Notes under the pieces: model-generated
What the model saw: only the letters and a program-made list of their open reading frames with translations
Database searches by the model: none
Told to the model about the DNA's origin: nothing
Part shown: positions 46,231 through 54,586 of the stretch, piece by piece
Numbering within the stretch: position 1 is the first letter of the stretch
Layout: the number at the start of each line of letters is the position of its first letter
Assembly: GCA_963797085.1 (NCBI GenBank)
Contig: CAWCOA010000021.1
Coordinates: 15,947-79,946 of the forward strand
Source of the DNA: JASJBU01 sp963797085
GTDB lineage: Bacteria > Pseudomonadota > Gammaproteobacteria > Chromatiales > Chromatiaceae
Length of the DNA: 64,000 nucleotides
Direction: 5' to 3'
Position numbers and translations under genes: made by a program

Positions 46231-46879
46231 TTAATCCAGCTCAAGCGTTTGTAACCTTTCCGGTAACGGATAATCGGGGTATCTGCTTTTGAATGCCTTT
46301 AATTCCGCTATCGCCTTGCGTACGGTCTTCCTCATGCAGATAGTTTTGGATACGCTGCAACCAGACGGCCGGATTTTCCACGAGTTCGATGGCCTGCTGA
46401 TTTTGATCGCTATACTCCAACACCTCGGCCTCATCCCTTTCCCTCAGGGATTCAAAGGCGCTGTCTGCTGTTACTGAACGCCCTGGCGCTGACTTTTGCA
46501 GCTTCGCCCTACCCTCTTCGATGCGCTTTGAGCTGGGCTCCATCATCAGGGCCGGTGCAGGCGGGGCGACCTGTTTCTTTGCAGCCCGTTGGTCAGCCTG
46601 CATTTCTGCAGGCATTTCCGCGCTAAAATCCTCTAAGGTTTGCGGCAAGCGCGGCACTTGATCCTGCAGTTGCAGGGTCAACGTGACCCCCAGCAAGATG
46701 ACTGCGGCAGACGATACCGGCAGCAGCCAGCGTCGATGGCGATGCTGAGTCACAACTTTTGCCTCTGCCAGAATCTTTGCATCCAGTTCAGCACTTGGCT
46801 CCTCGATTCGAGTAGCACGGTAGAGACTGCTGATTGCCGGATCTTCACCGTCTTCAGGTTTTTTCTGTTGGTCTGTCAC
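46231..46879 (-). pseudogene. Anti-sigma factor-like membrane protein, frameshifted near its 3' end
   Basis: The GTG at 46879 overlaps the sigma factor stop (GTGA), so the two are coupled. Cytoplasmic part (SLYRATRIEEPSAELDAKIL), one membrane helix (WLLPVSSAAVILLGVTLTL), then a periplasmic helix-rich part (VAPPAPALMMEPSSKRIEEG). The frame is lost near 46320; the family tail (AIAELKAFKSRYPDYPLPER) continues one frame over to the stop at 46231. Likely regulates the ECF sigma factor by sequestering it. Confidence 0.8.
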
Positions 46880-47409
46880 AAACAATCCTCCAGCATCTGG
46901 CGTAGTCGCTTCAGGGCATAGCGCATGCGGCTCTTCATGGTCTCCCGACCCACGCCGAGCATGCCGGCAATCTGCTCCAGAGTCAGACCGGATTCCTCCT
47001 TCAGCAGAAAGGCCTCTCTCTGCTCCGGTGGCAACTGCTTCAATTCCTGCTTCAGGCGCTCGCCGCAATCATCAGAATGGGATATCTCATCCGGTGCCGG
47101 TCGGGGATCAGGTATTTCTTCAAGTTCGGCCGCATCAGCCACTAAATGCAACCGCTGGCGGCGATAATTATCGATCTGCAGATTCCGCGCAATCCGGAAC
47201 AACCAGGCCTTGAAGGACCCAGTGGAAAAACGCTCCTGGGCATGAATGGCTCGGGACCATGCCTCCTGGTAGAGATCGTCCGCTTCCGCCTCAGTGGATG
47301 ATGATCTGAGCAGATAGAGATACAGCGATTTTCGATAACGCGCATAGAGATCTTCAAAGGCCACCCGGTCACCTTTGCGAAATCGTTGAAAAAGATCCTC
47401 GTCTGTCAT
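46876..47409 (-). CDS. ECF RNA polymerase sigma factor
   Basis: About 177 residues. Region 2 (FEDLYARYRKSLYLYLLRSS, then EAEADDLYQEAWSRAI) and region 4 with helix-turn-helix (LPPEQREAFLLKEESGLTLE, QIAGMLGVGRETMKSRM). The ATG at 47409 (MTDEDLFQRFRKGD) is taken as start; the frame runs up to a TTG at 47430. It heads a sigma / anti-sigma pair; the VWA lipoprotein is next to it upstream on the same strand. Confidence 0.92.
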   Translation of the reverse strand: MTDEDLFQRFRKGDRVAFEDLYARYRKSLYLYLLRSSSTEAEADDLYQEAWSRAIHAQERFSTGSFKAWLFRIARNLQIDNYRRQRLHLVADAAELEEIPDPRPAPDEISHSDDCGERLKQELKQLPPEQREAFLLKEESGLTLEQIAGMLGVGRETMKSRMRYALKRLRQMLEDCL

Positions 47410-47474
47410 CTCATCGATGCCGTCAACCAAGCAAATAACGGATGGCTTGAGATCAAGCCATCCTGAATAGCGCC

Positions 47475-49206
47475 TTATGAACCTAGACTGGACGCCAACC
47501 TGACCAACCTCATGAATTCCCCACGATAACCAAACCTGTCCTCGCCCCGGGCGCCTTTGGCCAGATCAACTACGGCATCATAGTCGAATGATTCTGTATA
47601 GCGGCCACCCCGCAGCAGCTGCCCGAATCCCGCCACTGAAGCACTGAAACGGTATGCATCACTGGTATCAGCAAGTTCATTGATGATCTCATCGGTACCG
47701 ATAACCCGCTCAATCAACTTTGAATCTGCGCCATGCGGTTCTTTGTAGCGTAAGCGGAGAAAAGCCATCTCATCAACATCAGCGGGAGTTTTCGACTGTT
47801 GGTTCTGATATCGCAACGGTTCGAGCCTGCGCTTGTCACTGTTCACTAAGGTAACCTCATACAGAGCCGTGACGCTGTGACCCGCACCGATATCGCCCGC
47901 ATCTACCTTGTCGTTGTTGAAATCCTCTCGTGCAAGCAGGCGGTTTGTGTATCCAATCAAACGATACTCGGATACTACCTTGGGATTCCATTCGATCTGA
48001 ACCTTCACATCCTTGGCGATCGTTTCCAGTGTAGCCGAGAGTTCGTCCACCAATATTTTCTGCGCCTCATTGATGGTATCGATATAGGCATAGTTGCCAT
48101 TGCCCTTGTCGGCCAACTGCTCCATGAGGTGATCATTGTAATTACCCTGGCCGAAACCCAGGGTGGTGAGGGTAATGCCCTGCTGGCGTTTCTCTTCGAT
48201 CAGATCCATGAGTCGTTGATGGCTTACTGTACCCACATTGAAATCACCATCGGTTGCCAGAATCACCCGATTGATACCGTTGGGTATCTTCTCCTGATCC
48301 GCCATCGCATAGGCCAATTGGATACCTGCTGAGCCATGGGTCGAACCACCGGCCGTCAGGCGATCCAGTGCCGCAAGAATCTTACCCTGTTCGTTGCCTT
48401 TGACCGGCTCCAATACGACCCCGGAAGCGCCGGCATAGACCACCAGGCTCACCCGGTCGTTTTCATTCAACTGTTTCACCAGCAGTTTGAAGGCGGATTT
48501 CAGTAGTGGCAGCTTATCCGCTGAATTCATCGAGCCCGACACATCGATAAGAAAGACCAGGTTTGAAGCCGGACGTTGCTCCTTGAGCGTTTCCAAACCC
48601 TTGATGCCAATATGCACCAGATGGCTATTCGCATTCCAAGGTGTTTGGCTCACTTCTGTAATCATGCTGAAGGGTTGTTCACGACGTTCCGGAGTTGCGT
48701 AGGCATAGTCAAAATAGTTGATCATTTCCTCGATACGCACCGCGTCAGTGGCTGGCAGGTGTCCCTGATTCAGCGAACGGCGCACCAGTGAGTAGGCACC
48801 GGTATCCACATCCACACTGAAGGTGGAGACGGGTGTCTCCAACACGGCGTGCACCGCGTTGTCGACAATTTCGGCATAACGCTCCCGATCCACCAGGGTG
48901 CTGGCATGACGAATCGACGCCAGATCCCTCTCGACCCGCGCATACCCGGTCATACTCTTGTGCAACGCCGGCGCGGCGGCTTGCGGGCTTACTCTTCCCG
49001 CCAAGCTCGTCGAGGCCGAGAACTCTCACCTCTTCCCTGGGCTGCATTTCGGCAACCTCGGGGCTGGTGAGAGATGTAGGGGTATCCGCTCTATTTATAG
49101 TACCTGAGCTGGGTGTTTCATTATCCGGCGCCGTGCCACAGGCCGTGAGTACCGCCGCCAGCAGCATGACTGAAAACCTGTTCAGGGTTCGATTGGATCG
49201 TTTCAT
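47475..49206 (-). pseudogene. VWA-domain lipoprotein (YfbK-like), frameshifted
   Basis: ATG 49206 gives a lipoprotein signal (lipobox LTAC). The frame shifts near 49005 and resumes as AGRVSPQAAAPALHKS. The rest (about 500 residues) holds the VWFA N-terminal domain, a von Willebrand A domain with MIDAS LIDVSGSMNSADKLP and ATDGDFNVG, and the YfbK C-terminal domain (FDYDAVVDLAKGARGEDRFG). Metal-dependent protein binding at the envelope is expected. Neighbouring ECF sigma and anti-sigma genes suggest a shared stress circuit. Confidence 0.85.
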
Positions 49207-49321
49207 CGCTATTCTCCTTATTGGGTTGGTACTCTGGAGAACGCAGATAATCGAGCAGTGGGGTTAAACCGGTTGTCTCGCGGCTATAAACAAGACTTTT
49301 AATTCTTAATTTGGCAACATA

Positions 49322-49870
49322 ATGTTTTTATTTTGCCGGCGACATATTCCCAAGTATTGGGCCGACTACATAATCACCTCTTTGCGCCAACAAGATAAAT
49401 GGATAGATCAGATGTTGAATGAATTCATTGCGAGCCTACAAAGCCCTGGAATAATTGAATTCGGAATGCACCAACTCGAACGAAATGAAAAAGGGAAAAT
49501 TTGGCGCAGGCATGATAACCGTAGTCGCTTCGATAACCTGTACAATGCTTTGTTCAGCAGCAAAGGTGCTTATGCTGCATGCACAGGAGTTTCAGATTAC
49601 CCAAAAAAAATGTATTCGGCCACAGGAAGGCTAATCGTGCCGTATTCAAGCGCTTGGAATAAAGACGAAGGATTAGCAATTATTGTGAGGTCTGCGACAC
49701 CTCTACCGGAGGCCGTTATAGTTGATAGTGCGTTCGTGGAGCACTTTGCTCCGGAAAGCGATATCGAGGCATTACAAACACTGGCCAGTCTATTCGGCCG
49801 CGGTGCGGAAACTTACGGCTTGAGGTGGCTTACACATTCTGCAATCGAAGAACCAGTGAATTTGCGCTAA
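49322..49870 (+). CDS. Unknown protein, probable integron cassette ORF
   Basis: 182 residues, no recognised family. The start is MFLFCRRHIPKYWADYI; the middle has RFDNLYNALFSSKGAYAAC and the end RGAETYGLRWLTHSAIEEPV. It could be a nuclease- or toxin-like cassette protein but nothing supports a function. The stop TAA sits on the attC R'' core, of which the last base belongs to the group II intron; without the intron the codon would still be TAA, since the rejoined site reads GCGCTAAC. Confidence 0.65.
   Translation: MFLFCRRHIPKYWADYIITSLRQQDKWIDQMLNEFIASLQSPGIIEFGMHQLERNEKGKIWRRHDNRSRFDNLYNALFSSKGAYAACTGVSDYPKKMYSATGRLIVPYSSAWNKDEGLAIIVRSATPLPEAVIVDSAFVEHFAPESDIEALQTLASLFGRGAETYGLRWLTHSAIEEPVNLR
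49864..49869 (+). repeat. attC-like site, R'' core half (other side of the intron)
   Basis: GCGCTA here joins ACACC at 51763 when the intron is removed, rebuilding the R'' core GCGCTAAC. See the other half at 51763-51826. Confidence 0.7.
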
Positions 49871-51762
49871 TCGGGATAGGGAGCCGCTCTAGCGGCCCCC
49901 TCCCACAGCACCGTACATACGGGTCCGTATACGGCGCCTGGCCTGCTATTCGCAGAGATGCTTCATCGGGCCAATCGAATCCACATCAAGTGTCTATCGG
50001 GCCGTAGCCGGATGATGAATCTTGCACCATAACGTGCGCAAGGAAATGAGTCCTATTTCTTCGAAATGTGCGTTACTCAATCCACTATTGGTGGCCAATG
50101 TCTTTGAGAGTCGCCAGTAGCTTTTGCGCGATAGGCCTAATTGAATGGCTTCGCGTTTTCTCACCCCCAGCTTGATCAATGCTCGGATTCTACGCCTTGG
50201 TCTGCGCCACTGCTTCCAGTAGCACATCCTTAAACGCCTTCTGATCCAGCCATCAAGTGCTATGGCATCATCGAACTTTAGCCCACATCCATAGTGTCCC
50301 ATCCAACCTTGAGCATATTGCCTTAGGCAGGTGATTCGAGACCCTATGGAAATACCAGGGCATCGGCGCGTGATCCGTTTAAGCTCGTGCTTGAACTTCC
50401 GGACCTTACTGTCCAGTGTTCGAAGCTTCTTATGGTGGATTTCGAATCCGAGTACTGAACTCTCTTTGACAGGACTCACCTTACTTTTGGCTTGGTTCAC
50501 CTTTACTATGAGCTTGCGCTCCAGGTATCGGCTAATACTTGCCATCACGCGTTCTCCCGCCCGTTTTGATTTGACGAAGATCGCCAGGTCATCTGCGTAG
50601 CGGATGAATTTGTGCCCTCTCTTTTCCAGCTCCTTGTCGAGATCATCCAATAGTATGTTGCTCAATATTGGCGAGACTGGACTCCCTTGCGGAACTCCAA
50701 TTCGAGTGGGCTGTAAACGACCATCAACCACCACACCCGCTCGCAGAAACCGACCCAGTAGTTTTAGCAGGCCGTTGTTCTTCACTTTGCGCGCCACACG
50801 TTCCATGAGAACGTCATGATTCACGGTATCGAAAAACTTTTCCAAATCAATATCGATCTGGATGGTATAGCCTTGCTGATAGAACGACTGAGCCCGTCTC
50901 GCGGCTTGCTGCACGGATCGATAGGGCCTGTAGCCAAAGCTGTTATCTGAGAAGTTGGGATTGAAGATTTCGCCGAGTACTCTTGCAATGGCTTGCATCA
51001 GCACTCGATCCAACACACGGGGAATGCCCAGACGGCGCACTCCACCAGACTCCTTGGGAATTTCAACACGAAGCGCCGGCGAGGGCGCATAGGTCCCATC
51101 CAGCAGTTGCTTCTTGATGTCATTCCACTGGGGTCGGCCCCATTTTTGGAATCGCTCGATGCTGATACCATCAACACCGGGCGCTCCTTTGTTGGAGCGG
51201 ACCTTTTTCCATGCCTCGGCTATACTCGCATTCGATACGATGTATTCCACCGATGCAAAATCGACAGGAGGTGATTCCATGACGCGCCAAGCACCCAAGT
51301 CCCCGGTCGGGGTTAACGAGTTACTTAAGCTCACAGGCACCTCCCAATCACACTGCCCTCGGACCTTTCCCCAGGGAAAACCCCGGTTCTCGTCCTCGGC
51401 TGACTTCTGCCATGTTAACGCGCACCTTCGCAGGCTCTGTTCCACCACGTCCGTTAGGACGCTTAGGCTGGCAGATCTCCCCGGGTAAGAACATGATCTT
51501 TCCCTGCACAACCGCTGCATTTACCATCCCCCAGAGATCTGGATGGGCTTCGTCATGTTGTGCTGACTCGCCCTGGGGTTCGGCCTTATATGCAGTTTCT
51601 GTCCGTCGGCTCACAGGTTTGCACTCCAGCTTCTTTCAGCGGGTCGGTCACCCTTCCGCGCCTTGCTTTCGGCTAGTACTTTTAAAGTTGTCAATATGAC
51701 CTCTTTCCAGATAATGTACAGGGGACTTGCACCCCATAAAATCATGCCCATGCCGGGCACAC
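49870..51762 (-). mobile_element. Group II intron (class C-like), inserted in an attC-like site
   Basis: The minus strand starts GTGTGCCCGGCATGGGCATG (GUGYG consensus) at 51762 and ends CCCTATCCCGAT at 49870 (3' AY). Domain V is recognisable near 49905-49938 (GCCGTATACGG..CCGTATGTACGGTGCT). The maturase ORF is inside (49994-51280). Length 1893 nt. Removing it rebuilds a continuous attC-like palindrome, the target type of group IIC-attC introns. A tract at 51660-51740 (GGGGTGCAAGTCCCC) fits domain I. Confidence 0.88.
49994..51280 (-). CDS. Group II intron reverse transcriptase/maturase
   Basis: 428 residues from ATG 51280 (MESPPVDFASVEYI); the frame runs further upstream inside the intron but that part does not look like family sequence. 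RT motifs: GAPGVDGISIERF, VEIPKESGGVRRLGIPRVLD, GYRPYRSVQQAARRA, GVPQGSPVSPILSNILLDDL and catalytic YADD (FIRYADDLAIF). A maturase (X) region follows (GFEIHHKKLRTLDSKVRKFK). No HNH endonuclease domain, as in group IIC introns that insert at DNA hairpins. Confidence 0.93.
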   Translation of the reverse strand: MESPPVDFASVEYIVSNASIAEAWKKVRSNKGAPGVDGISIERFQKWGRPQWNDIKKQLLDGTYAPSPALRVEIPKESGGVRRLGIPRVLDRVLMQAIARVLGEIFNPNFSDNSFGYRPYRSVQQAARRAQSFYQQGYTIQIDIDLEKFFDTVNHDVLMERVARKVKNNGLLKLLGRFLRAGVVVDGRLQPTRIGVPQGSPVSPILSNILLDDLDKELEKRGHKFIRYADDLAIFVKSKRAGERVMASISRYLERKLIVKVNQAKSKVSPVKESSVLGFEIHHKKLRTLDSKVRKFKHELKRITRRCPGISIGSRITCLRQYAQGWMGHYGCGLKFDDAIALDGWIRRRLRMCYWKQWRRPRRRIRALIKLGVRKREAIQLGLSRKSYWRLSKTLATNSGLSNAHFEEIGLISLRTLWCKIHHPATAR

Positions 51763-51826
51763 ACCAGGCAATTTCACACAGATACCTCACTGCGTTCGGC
51801 TCTGGTGAATTGCGGCGTTATATGCC
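51763..51826 (+). repeat. attC-like recombination site, main part
   Basis: Joined to 49864-49869 it reads from R'' GCGCTAAC to R' GGCGTTATATGCC. The stem GCAATTTCAC pairs with GTGAATTGC with one unpaired base, the hallmark extrahelical base of folded attC sites. The R' cleavage G/TT would be at 51817/51818. Confidence 0.7.
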
Positions 51827-52135
51827 AGTAATAAGCAAGTCAATCGCCGTAATAATTTCTGATCTGGATGAGGTGATATCAGTGACTTCCTTGTTAAGAA
51901 TTGATTTTGGTACTGCCGTAATTTGATGCGTCAAAAGAATAAATTCTTTGCCTTCAATCATAACGACTGGGCATAGTTTTTTAACATCTCTGTGTTTCAC
52001 TGAAGCGGGAGTGGAAAAAGGTATAACTACTCTTGAATTGAGTTCATCGAGTAAATCATTTTGAATGTTTAGGAAATAAGGGTAAGTTTTCTTCGTGGTT
52101 TTGTCTTCGTTTTTATAAACGGTAAACTGGCTCAT
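51818..52135 (-). CDS. ccdB: CcdB-family gyrase toxin
   Basis: 105 residues. Start MSQFTVYKNEDKTTKKTYPY, end AIDLLITGI. The fold and length match CcdB; the C-terminus is ..TGI, as in the chromosomal Vibrio fischeri-type CcdB, where the Trp99 of plasmid F CcdB is absent, so gyrase contact may differ. CcdB stabilises gyrase-DNA breaks. Its ATG overlaps the ccdA stop by one base (TAATG). Confidence 0.93.
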   Translation of the reverse strand: MSQFTVYKNEDKTTKKTYPYFLNIQNDLLDELNSRVVIPFSTPASVKHRDVKKLCPVVMIEGKEFILLTHQITAVPKSILNKEVTDITSSRSEIITAIDLLITGI

Positions 52136-52380
52136 TAGAAATCCCTAAATGAATCTGCAAACAACCCATGTTTTACAGCAAGATCATTCAAGGCTTCAAT
52201 GGCCTCTCTGTTTTCTTCTTTCCACTGTTCGCGTTCGCTTTGCCGTAATTGCGTAATGAGTGCACGTTCGAGAGCGGCAGAAAGGTTTATCTTTCTTTGT
52301 CTTGCTTTTGCTAGTAAGTCGCTGTTTATACTGAGGTTAGTGGGTTTTTTCGGAGCTTGTTGGTCGTATAAATGTGCCAT
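52135..52380 (-). CDS. ccdA: CcdA-family antitoxin
   Basis: 81 residues. A ribbon-helix-helix DNA-binding N-terminus (TNLSINSDLLAKARQRKINL) and a C-terminal toxin-binding tail (AIEALNDLAVKHGLFADSFR). It binds and neutralises CcdB and represses its promoter. Operon order ccdA-ccdB is standard. It points opposite to the neighbouring cassette ORFs and carries its own operator. Confidence 0.93.
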   Translation of the reverse strand: MAHLYDQQAPKKPTNLSINSDLLAKARQRKINLSAALERALITQLRQSEREQWKEENREAIEALNDLAVKHGLFADSFRDF

Positions 52381-52402
52381 GTGTAGCTTGCCTCAATCAA
52401 AT

Positions 52403-52425
52403 AATGCGTATAGCCTATGCGCATT
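52403..52425 (-). promoter_or_regulatory. Operator of ccdAB
   Basis: AATGCGTATAG-C-CTATGCGCATT, 11-bp arms with one mismatch, 22 bp upstream of the ccdA ATG. Confidence 0.65.
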
Positions 52426-52454
52426 GCTAGCTTACAACATGAGGTTGCATATAA

Positions 52455-52526
52455 GAAAACAATGCACTACACACGGACAAACTTTCCGCTGCGCTTCAAG
52501 TTTTCACGGTGAGTGCGACGTTATGT
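52455..52526 (+). repeat. Second attC-like imperfect palindrome
   Basis: Inner arms GCACT..CAAACTT (52464-52487 region) and AAGTTTTCAC..AGTGC (52498-52516), outer R'-like core GACGTTATG (52517-52525). The ATG of the next ORF (52523) lies in the core, as in many integron cassettes. The R'' side is less well preserved. Confidence 0.5.
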
Positions 52527-53017
52527 ATAAAATCGCAATCATCATGCTACACGTATTTCTCGCTGGCTGCGCCTCAGAGCAATACAATGAGAGAGTAAAT
52601 GAAATTATCCTGCACCAAACGCAGGAAGGCTTATATGAAATAACAAAGGATCATATGAGGTGTTACATTTGCGAAACAGGGAAAAGCCCAGCGAAAGTAA
52701 GTGAGGTTGAAAGATTCACTCCGGCTATTGAATATTGCAAACCTATATTCGAGGGCAAAGAATTCGATTCATTACTTCCTGGATTCACAAATCTCAAAAT
52801 TACCGAAAATATGGTCAAAGAGCGTCCCGGCTATACCATATTTGCTTTTTCGGATAACGGATCCCCATTTGAAGAGTTACGCAACAATGACAAGCAATAT
52901 TGGATGAGTATGCCTTTGTCGAATTCCGAGCTAGATTGTACTGTGAATGAGCTATTGAGTGATCAGTGGAATAGGAAAAGAGAAGAATATTATAAGAATA
53001 ATCCTTGGGAGTATTAG
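52523..53017 (+). CDS. Small lipoprotein of unknown function (cassette ORF)
   Basis: 164 residues. The lipobox FLAGC near residue 18 (start MYKIAIIMLHVFLAGCASEQ) predicts an outer-membrane lipoprotein. Two CxxC-like pairs occur (RCYICETG). The end reads NNPWEY. No family found. Its start codon overlaps the attC-like core. Confidence 0.7.
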   Translation: MYKIAIIMLHVFLAGCASEQYNERVNEIILHQTQEGLYEITKDHMRCYICETGKSPAKVSEVERFTPAIEYCKPIFEGKEFDSLLPGFTNLKITENMVKERPGYTIFAFSDNGSPFEELRNNDKQYWMSMPLSNSELDCTVNELLSDQWNRKREEYYKNNPWEY

Positions 53018-53050
53018 CGGTAGGACCTCTGTTATCGCTAAACCATTACT
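53002..53050. repeat. Interspersed imperfect repeat, copy A
   Basis: GGGAGTATTAGCGGTAGGACC.., followed by GTTATCGCTAAACC. About 50 bp; copy B lies at 53838-53886 and a weaker copy C near 61364-61402. It includes the last codons of the lipoprotein gene. Confidence 0.5.
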
Positions 53051-53151
53051 GTCGCATCTGGGATCAGGTCTTGTTTCCCAGCATCGAACAATTCTTATAC
53101 ACATCAAAGATATGCGTTGAATCGACATACGAATGATCCAACTGCATTCGC

Positions 53152-53190
53152 TTGATACTTTATGCATATTTTCATATATTCGTATGCATC
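53152..53190 (+). promoter_or_regulatory. Promoter and operator of vapBC
   Basis: TTGATA (53152-53157) and TATATT (53175-53180) are 17 bp apart. TATGCAT is repeated at 53161-53167 and 53183-53189, flanking the -10 box; both contain the self-complementary ATGCAT. The repeats are the likely VapB-binding sites. Confidence 0.65.
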
Positions 53191-53205
53191 ATACAGGAGA
53201 CGAAT

Positions 53206-53400
53206 ATGCGAACGACTTTGGATCTACCAGAAGATCTGCTCAACGAGGCAATGAAAGCAAGCCATTCCGATACCAAGACTGCTGTGATAATCGAGGCATT
53301 GGAAGAATTGGTCAGAAAATCGAAAATATCCGACTTGAAAAAATACAAAGGAAAAATCGATTTGGCGAACGATCTAGATAAAATCAGAGATCGCCATTGA
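53206..53400 (+). CDS. vapB: VapB-type antitoxin
   Basis: 64 residues. A ribbon-helix-helix start (MRTTLDLPEDLLNEAMKAS) and a charged C-terminal tail (ISDLKKYKGKIDLANDLDKI) for toxin binding. AGGAGA 6 nt upstream of ATG. Overlaps vapC by TGATG. Confidence 0.9.
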   Translation: MRTTLDLPEDLLNEAMKASHSDTKTAVIIEALEELVRKSKISDLKKYKGKIDLANDLDKIRDRH

Positions 53401-53780
53401 TGGAGATCTTGGTCGATAGATCAGTATGGATCGACTATTTTCGAGGTGGCGCCAACTCCCAAGACTTGGATTTTCTGATCGATGAGAACCTGCTTGTCAC
53501 CAACGATCTGATTCTTACGGAATTGATCCCCTATCTCAAAATCAAGAGACAGACTAAAGTCATTGCGTTGCTCAAAGAAATTAAAAAGCTTCCGCTAGAC
53601 ATTCAGTGGAATGAAATCATCGATTACCAGATCAAGTGTTTGAAGAGTGGCGCAAATGGAATCGGGATTCCTGATTTAATCATCGCTCAAAACGCCAGGC
53701 AGAAAAATTGTAAAGTTTACTCCCTGGATAAGCATTTTCGTCTATTGAATAAGTTCTTGAATCTCAAATTACATGCATAA
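53400..53780 (+). CDS. vapC: VapC-type PIN-domain toxin
   Basis: 126 residues. Acidic active site: LVDRSVWIDYF (Asp), LILTELI (Glu), GIPDLIIAQNA and YSLDKHF (Asp). Ribonuclease, neutralised by VapB. ATG 53400 overlaps the vapB stop. Confidence 0.92.
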   Translation: MEILVDRSVWIDYFRGGANSQDLDFLIDENLLVTNDLILTELIPYLKIKRQTKVIALLKEIKKLPLDIQWNEIIDYQIKCLKSGANGIGIPDLIIAQNARQKNCKVYSLDKHFRLLNKFLNLKLHA

Positions 53781-53837
53781 AAAAATATTGGGAGCGCAGC
53801 CCGCCCGTGGTCAGGTCTAGCATCGCAGCATCAAATA

Positions 53838-53886
53838 AATCCTGGGAGTAATAGTGATAGGACCAACGTTATCTCTAAAACCATGA
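53838..53886. repeat. Interspersed imperfect repeat, copy B
   Basis: GGGAGTAATAGTGATAGGACC then AACGTTATCTCTAAAACCATGAC. Similar to copy A over about 50 bp. Lies right before the first Nudix gene; the ATG at 53883 is in its end. Confidence 0.5.
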
Positions 53887-54458
53887 CGAAAAAAATCCCA
53901 GTGTCTACCCCTGTAAAAATCGGTCCCTGGCAACGGCTGTCGCAACTGGAGGTCTATGACAACCCCTGGATCCGCCTGACCCATGATGAGGTCATAACAC
54001 CGGGCGGCAAGCCTGGTATCTACGGTAAGATCCATTTCAAACATCGCGCCATCGGCATCGTGACCCTCGACGATGACCACAACACCATCCTGGTGGGACA
54101 GCATCGCTATACCCTGGATGCATTCAGTTGGGAGATCCCCATGGGCGGCGGTGCCCTGGATGAAGATCCACTGGTCTGTGCGCAACGGGAACTCAAGGAG
54201 GAGACCGGACTCCACGGCGGCGAATGGCGGCAGTTACTGCGGCTGCACACCTCGAACTCCGTCACCGACGAAGAGGGTTATCTGTTTCTCGCCCGCGGCC
54301 TGCAACCGGGTAGTCAGGCTCTGGGCGATACCGAGAACGATCTTGTCGTCAAAAAACTTCCTTTGACGGAAGCCCTGGGGATGATCGAGAGGGGAGAGAT
54401 CACCGATATTATCTCGATAGCGGGATTGCTGGCAGTGGAAAATATGCTCTCGAAATAA
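53883..54458 (+). CDS. Nudix hydrolase (ADP-ribose pyrophosphatase-like), copy 1
   Basis: 191 residues with the Nudix box MGGGALDEDPLV followed by AQRELKEETGLHG (G-x5-E-x7-REUxEExGU). The family hydrolyses nucleoside diphosphates linked to a second moiety. A close copy lies at 60794. The common protein starts at V in PVSTPVKIGP (GTG 53901 here); ATG 53883 gives six extra residues. Confidence 0.93.
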   Translation: MTKKIPVSTPVKIGPWQRLSQLEVYDNPWIRLTHDEVITPGGKPGIYGKIHFKHRAIGIVTLDDDHNTILVGQHRYTLDAFSWEIPMGGGALDEDPLVCAQRELKEETGLHGGEWRQLLRLHTSNSVTDEEGYLFLARGLQPGSQALGDTENDLVVKKLPLTEALGMIERGEITDIISIAGLLAVENMLSK

Positions 54459-54586
54459 CAACAATCCACGTAGCGCTGCACAGGGTCTTGACTTGTAGCA
54501 TTGTCAGATACCAACGTCACAGCATCGATTCTTTTTTACACTGATCACCCTAACTTACCTTCCTACCCAATTATTCCCCGGTTGTC

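Noticed and set aside
51283..51520. N-terminal extension of the intron RT
   Set aside because: It reads through intron RNA domains; ATG 51280 matches the start of RT family homology.
52199..52522. N-terminal extension of the lipoprotein ORF
   Set aside because: It lies antisense to ccdA and across the operator and attC-like site; the lipobox requires the start at 52523.
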